DNA from: BOG-1112 sp964611335
GTDB taxonomy: Bacteria > Bdellovibrionota_B > Oligoflexia > Oligoflexales > Bog-1112
NCBI GenBank assembly: GCA_964611335.1
Contig: CAZSXR010000001.1
Span: 682,001-746,000, forward strand
Direction of reading: 5' to 3'
DNA: 64,000 nucleotides
Position numbers and translations under genes: made by a program. Positions 60,428 to 64,000 of this stretch are shown piece by piece. The notes below the pieces were generated by a model. That model ran no database searches and was not told the DNA's origin. It saw only the letters and a list, made by a program, of their open reading frames with translations. Numbering within the stretch: the first letter of the stretch is position 1; every line of letters begins with the position of its first letter.

Positions 60428-61357
60428 TCATGAGTCCTCCATGGATGCCAGCAGTCTGTTGAGATAATCGCCCATGAGGATGTCCTCAACGGAGGCATTT
60501 TCCAAAATCTCTTTCAACATTGCCTCTATGGGATTATTAGAATCCAACTTGGAATACAGCTCTTTCTTATCAAACATTCCATTACAACCATGTTGTAAAT
60601 AAAATACCAAAGAGATGAATCTTTCAAGATCACCGGATCTCTCTTGTTGGTAGTTAAAATCTTCTCGGCTCATACTTTCTCCATAATCACCCAAACGCAA
60701 GGTCCCATCACTCGCAATAAAAATGTTGTCGGCTTTCAAATCCCCATGAGTGCGTCCTTCTTCATGGATCTTTGCAAGGCCTCGTGCGATGGTGCTTATA
60801 AACTCTTTTTTCTCCGTGTCAGTCAAAGGATATGTTGAAAGCCTTTGGCTCAAATCACTTTCTGCTTTTTCTATGGCAAGGTAGTAGATTCCCTCTCTGT
60901 AAAAAGCACCATAGAAGTCTATAGAATAGGGATATGTCGACATGAAGTCTGTCATTTCAATCTCACGAAAGGGGGCTTCTTTCATTTTTATATCGTATTC
61001 AGGAATACCGAGTGGTGTGTGTTCAAAAATAGTTTTGACGACGAATTCTCCAAGGAAGAGATTTTCTTTATTAGATACTTTGATGAAGAAAATTTTTGCA
61101 CCACTTCCTTTAGCTTCAATTGTTTTATGTATGTCGAAGTTATAATTATTTGTCGCGAACTGTTTTTGAGTGGAAAAAAAATCTATGTTTTTTGTGTAAA
61201 GAGTGTGAAAGGCTTTTGTGAGTGTTTCTGTGTTGTTTTGCCTTGGTGGGTTTGTAGGAGTGTAAAATGTTCCATGTTGGATGACTGCGTCATGTTTTGC
61301 TTGTAGAAAAGGTGTGAAAAAGAAAAGAGACACTGCGAACGCGCGTTGTAGAAACAT
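60428..61357 (-). CDS. Exported protein kinase-like protein
   Basis: 309 residues from the ATG at 61357 (AGAGG 5 nt upstream). A clear Sec signal peptide (1-20, ending FLQA) precedes a kinase fold: KGSGAK near 83-88, K108 in GEFVVKTIF, E132 of helix C, catalytic loop HGDLKADN (204-211) and metal-binding DYGES (224-228). All key residues for phosphotransfer are present, with HGD instead of HRD. Export of an active kinase out of the cytoplasm is unusual because the periplasm lacks ATP; delivery to a host or prey cell is one explanation. Confidence 0.72.
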   Translation of the reverse strand: MFLQRAFAVSLFFFTPFLQAKHDAVIQHGTFYTPTNPPRQNNTETLTKAFHTLYTKNIDFFSTQKQFATNNYNFDIHKTIEAKGSGAKIFFIKVSNKENLFLGEFVVKTIFEHTPLGIPEYDIKMKEAPFREIEMTDFMSTYPYSIDFYGAFYREGIYYLAIEKAESDLSQRLSTYPLTDTEKKEFISTIARGLAKIHEEGRTHGDLKADNIFIASDGTLRLGDYGESMSREDFNYQQERSGDLERFISLVFYLQHGCNGMFDKKELYSKLDSNNPIEAMLKEILENASVEDILMGDYLNRLLASMEDS

Positions 61358-61419
61358 AAGAACCTCTTGGATTATTTGAGTGAACTTTAACAAGAGGATT
61401 CTTAGAGAGAGCTAAGTTT

Positions 61420-62382
61420 TTAAAAGAGAGATTTGTGTTTTTGCAAAGGAAGTACAGGCATTGTAATAGTAGGGAATTTTGACGTGAGAGAATCTAGAAA
61501 AGCGACTATATCTTTAATCTCATTTTCTTTTAATACACGGTTCAATTGAACTTTAGCCATAACACGTACAGCTTCGTCCAAAGTTTTTGCAGAACCATTA
61601 TGAAAATAAGGAGCTGTCAAAGCTACGTTTCTCCAACTTGCGACACGCCACATGTGTTTATCGCTATCTTTGTTTGTTGTTTTGAAACGTCCTGTGTCTT
61701 CAGAAATTTTGTATTGTTTCTCTATAACTTCATCAGGCATGGTTGGAAACTTCATAAGAAAGGGAACTCCCTTCTCCATCTTAGGCCCTGCAAAGTCCAC
61801 ACCACTGTGACAGGAAATACAACCGACTTCTTGGATCAGTTTATATCCGCGTTTTGCCTGTTCAGAGATGGCGTTTTGTTTACCAGCTTGGAATTCATCA
61901 AAGGGACTGTTACGCGTGAAAAGAGTCCGTTCAAATGCTGCAATTGCGGAAGCGATGTTGTCTATGTTGATTGCATTTTTTTTATGAAAAACTTTTTCAA
62001 AGAGACCTTCATAACCTATGATTTTAACGCGTTCTTCAACCGCTTTGTGATCTTTCATTGCCATTTCTATAGGATTGCTAAGAGGCCCTTTTGCCTGCGT
62101 TTCCAAAGAATCAGCACGTCCATCCCAGAAGAAGGCAGAGTAAACTTGGGAGTTCCAAACGGTGGGAGCTTTTCTTCCTCCAACCTGTCCTTTAACTCCC
62201 ACAGAGTTGGGACGCCCATCACTGCCATTTCCCATAACATTATGGCAGGAGTTGCAAGATACGGTTCCGTCATCGGAAAGCCGAGGGTCAAAATACAGTT
62301 GTTTCCCGAGTTCAACGAGTGTTGTGTTTTGCGTATACGCGTAGGGACTTGAGAGAAGCAAAAGAAGAGAGAGGATTTTCAT
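61420..62382 (-). CDS. Di-haem cytochrome c peroxidase (CcpA/MauG family)
   Basis: 320 residues with a signal peptide (1-17) and two haem c sites: C43-x2-C46-H47 (CNSCH) and C188-x2-C191-H192 (CISCH). QLYFDPRLSDDGTVSC, KAPTVWNSQV and FFWDGRADSLE are typical of bacterial di-haem peroxidases, which reduce hydrogen peroxide in the periplasm. The start codon has AGGAG upstream. Immediately beside the exported kinase gene on the same strand (62 bp apart). Confidence 0.9.
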   Translation of the reverse strand: MKILSLLLLLSSPYAYTQNTTLVELGKQLYFDPRLSDDGTVSCNSCHNVMGNGSDGRPNSVGVKGQVGGRKAPTVWNSQVYSAFFWDGRADSLETQAKGPLSNPIEMAMKDHKAVEERVKIIGYEGLFEKVFHKKNAINIDNIASAIAAFERTLFTRNSPFDEFQAGKQNAISEQAKRGYKLIQEVGCISCHSGVDFAGPKMEKGVPFLMKFPTMPDEVIEKQYKISEDTGRFKTTNKDSDKHMWRVASWRNVALTAPYFHNGSAKTLDEAVRVMAKVQLNRVLKENEIKDIVAFLDSLTSKFPTITMPVLPLQKHKSLF

Positions 62383-62538
62383 AGGAACTCCTGAACGTTG
62401 GTTTTTCCAAACAGAGACAATTTAAAATGACGCTTGAACTGTGAGAATTTTTTAAGAAACTTCGCTGTGAATCTTGACATATTGGGATGGGTTTGAATAT
62501 TTAGATCCTGTTGATTCTAAACGAGATTTTGCCATTTC

Positions 62539-62567
62539 TTGATAAAATATGAATTTTTTGCTATACT
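62539..62567 (+). promoter_or_regulatory. Sigma-70-type promoter of the exported kinase-like gene
   Basis: TTGATA (62539-62544), 17-bp T-rich spacer, TATACT (62562-62567): 5/6 and 5/6 matches at ideal spacing, 39 bp before the start codon. Confidence 0.7.
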
Positions 62568-62606
62568 CATCTTAGTAAATCAAATTTCACCAATCCGGAG
62601 GACCTC

Positions 62607-63500
62607 ATGAAAATCCTAAATATTTCTACATTCCTTTCTATACTATTTTTCCAATCCACCTTTTCCAAGGCTACTAACGCAGAAAATATATTTGAGCATT
62701 CTTTTACGCTTATTGAAAATAATGGCTTTGAGGATTCTCAAATTCAGATTTTTTTAGAATTTTTAAAAACTCATAAAGATGAAATAAAGAACATTCAAAT
62801 ATCGAAAAATCCAGTTGGCCCTTGGGAGAAAATAGGGTCTGGAATTTCAAAATTAGTTCTGAGGCATCCTGATATGGGTGCTTTTGTTTTTAAATTTGAT
62901 AATTGCAATGGGAATCACTGCACTGCTAAAACTGAAACCAAAAAAGAAATAGAAAATTTAAAAGATATTCAATATCAAATTTCTTACAGAAATTTAAATC
63001 AGCTCAAAACTCCAAAAACTGGATACTTTAAAAATGAACTTGGTGAGTTTTTAATTGCTGAAAAACTCACATCCTTTAAACAAGAAGATGTTGAAAAAAT
63101 ACAATCTGCTTTTTTAGATGGAAGTCAAGTCGAGGAAGCTATGGATCAATTTTCTCGTCTTGTCTCACAAACGCATCTTTGTGAGGTCAGGCCGGATAGA
63201 TTCGTTCCGTTCAAATCTCAAAATTCTGGTTGGTCTTATGGAATTATAGCTTACGATAAATCGAATAATCCTATTTATGGTCCTTATATCAATATTTACG
63301 ATTTTGATTGCGTTGGTTTGTATTATGATCGTCATGAGCATGAAACTCTATCTGGCCTTTATTTTGACTGGGTTGCTGGCATGAGTCAGAACCATCGCAT
63401 CGTTGTTCATAGTACATTTTCAATGGTTCTTTTGGGAGCTGTAACTTCCTTTTTTGTGAACATGCTGAGGGCCAACCAAGATCTTTTTAATGCGCAATAA
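62607..63500 (+). CDS. Exported kinase-fold-like protein with C-terminal membrane segment
   Basis: 297 residues. Signal peptide (1-20, ending TFSKA). A kinase-like N-lobe is suggested by WEKIGSGISKLVLRHPDMGA and VFKFDN (K96), a helix with E114, then CEVRPDRFVPF (192-202) in the place of the catalytic loop and IYDFDCVG (D232) in the place of DFG. The match is diverged and the catalytic Asn is not obvious, so it may be a pseudokinase. A hydrophobic segment at 270-286 could anchor it. Strong ribosome-binding site GGAGG. Confidence 0.5.
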   Translation: MKILNISTFLSILFFQSTFSKATNAENIFEHSFTLIENNGFEDSQIQIFLEFLKTHKDEIKNIQISKNPVGPWEKIGSGISKLVLRHPDMGAFVFKFDNCNGNHCTAKTETKKEIENLKDIQYQISYRNLNQLKTPKTGYFKNELGEFLIAEKLTSFKQEDVEKIQSAFLDGSQVEEAMDQFSRLVSQTHLCEVRPDRFVPFKSQNSGWSYGIIAYDKSNNPIYGPYINIYDFDCVGLYYDRHEHETLSGLYFDWVAGMSQNHRIVVHSTFSMVLLGAVTSFFVNMLRANQDLFNAQ

Positions 63501-63502
63501 AA

Positions 63503-64000
63503 TCATTCCGTTTTCTGATGCTGGAAATACAAACTATGGTCACCGAATTCGGAGGCTATAAAGTTGCTGCTTGCATGGATATGTCCGACTGTATAGGAGT
63601 AAACACCGCATTCGTCCTGAGCAGAGTGTTCTCCTATCACTGTATAGAGATGCAAGCCTTCACCTTTTCCGTTGATTACTTTACGGAAGTCTTCACCCTC
63701 CTTAAGATTTGCAGTCATCGCTTTTAATTCTTCACTAGGAACAAAACGTAAACGATAAGGAGCTTTGATTTCAGAAACACTGTTACCGTTTTCTGTGACG
63801 GAAGCCATGTGCTTAGTTGTCAGTGCGGTAGTTTTTCCTTTGCAGCCGATGCTTTTTAATCCGAGAGCAAAACTTTTTTCCAAGGCCTTAGCAGCAAAGC
63901 TGTGCGGAGGCTCTATCACATTTGAAAATGTGTTTTCAAAAATATGGGGACTGCTCTGTCCATCTAAGGAGTACATGGCCATAATGTTTTTGGATGCCTG
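63503..64000 (-). CDS. Unknown protein, 5' end beyond the window
   Basis: The reading frame is open to the window edge (166 codons). An internal ATG lies at 63982, but QASKNI precedes it without a stop, so the gene probably starts outside. The visible part includes SIGCKGKTTALTTKHMASVT, YRLRFVPSEE and YTVIGEHSAQDECGVYSYTV. No family recognised; it converges on the exported kinase-like gene with 2 bp between them. Confidence 0.55.
   Translation of the reverse strand, partial: QASKNIMAMYSLDGQSSPHIFENTFSNVIEPPHSFAAKALEKSFALGLKSIGCKGKTTALTTKHMASVTENGNSVSEIKAPYRLRFVPSEELKAMTANLKEGEDFRKVINGKGEGLHLYTVIGEHSAQDECGVYSYTVGHIHASSNFIASEFGDHSLYFQHQKTE

Noticed and set aside
1..64000. tRNA, rRNA, prophage or integrase genes
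   Set aside because: None could be recognised by eye on either strand; short RNA genes could still be missed without a covariance search.

Overview
The window is chromosomal DNA of a Gram-negative bacterium with fairly low GC. It carries an Mla-type outer-membrane lipid transport operon, many lipoproteins, and surface-polysaccharide genes. No 16S, tRNA or other taxonomic marker is visible, so lineage is a guess. The paired ArsA-like ATPases and the MCE protein with a long C-terminal beta-rich part would fit a former deltaproteobacterium (Bdellovibrionota- or Myxococcota-like). A lipoprotein with a possible clan CE peptidase domain and two exported kinase-like proteins hint at contact with eukaryotes.

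Layout. (1) 1-714: VapC/PIN toxin-antitoxin pair with a palindromic operator. (2) 693-13416, minus strand: a tightly overlapping surface-glycan cluster (flippase, GT-C enzyme, B12-type radical SAM, methyltransferase, HAD phosphatase, nucleotidyltransferase, a CofD-GT2 fusion, GT2, two GT4 and a UDP-sugar epimerase). (3) 13585-17406, plus strand: an operon of pyruvate aldolase, 2-hydroxyacid dehydrogenase, epimerase, cyclase and HAD, likely making an unusual acidic sugar or precursor. (4) 17.2-34 kb: an accessory island in which AAA_14/DUF4143 ATPases (four) alternate with two-membrane-segment lipoproteins (four), one intact and one broken MntA/HepT module, and a KdpD without its kinase domain. 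(5) 34-43 kb: pyruvate kinase, two ArsA-like ATPases, MlaE-MlaF-MlaD, CysQ and unknown secreted or coiled-coil proteins. (6) 44-58 kb: a lectin-like lipoprotein, folK, a repeat-bearing lipoprotein interrupted by an assembly gap, cmk-accA-pncB on one strand facing thrABC on the other, a lipoprotein with a possible Ulp/YopJ-like domain, a FmdB zinc ribbon and Hsp20. (7) 58.6-64 kb: an integrase-repeat protein, hemN, a di-haem peroxidase and the exported kinase-like proteins.

Three patterns stand out. First, six lipoproteins in the window share a lipid cysteine at residue 17 or 18, mostly followed by [KQ]-[ST]-x-H, plus a glycine-rich membrane segment; four also share a C-terminal membrane segment, and three of these share the tail after it. 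Second, each DUF4143 ATPase gene has its own, unrelated palindrome or repeat directly upstream; one is bracketed by an exact 169-bp direct repeat and two are bounded by the same REP-like units. Third, a dispersed palindromic repeat (core CCACCTTACTGAACCCAAA) recurs with compensatory base changes, once as a 231-bp element with 61-bp arms between pncB and thrA and once inside a coding sequence.

Several starts were revised by ribosome-binding sites, including a probable CTG start for the flippase. One pseudogene (HepT, in-frame stop) was found by translating the complementary strand.
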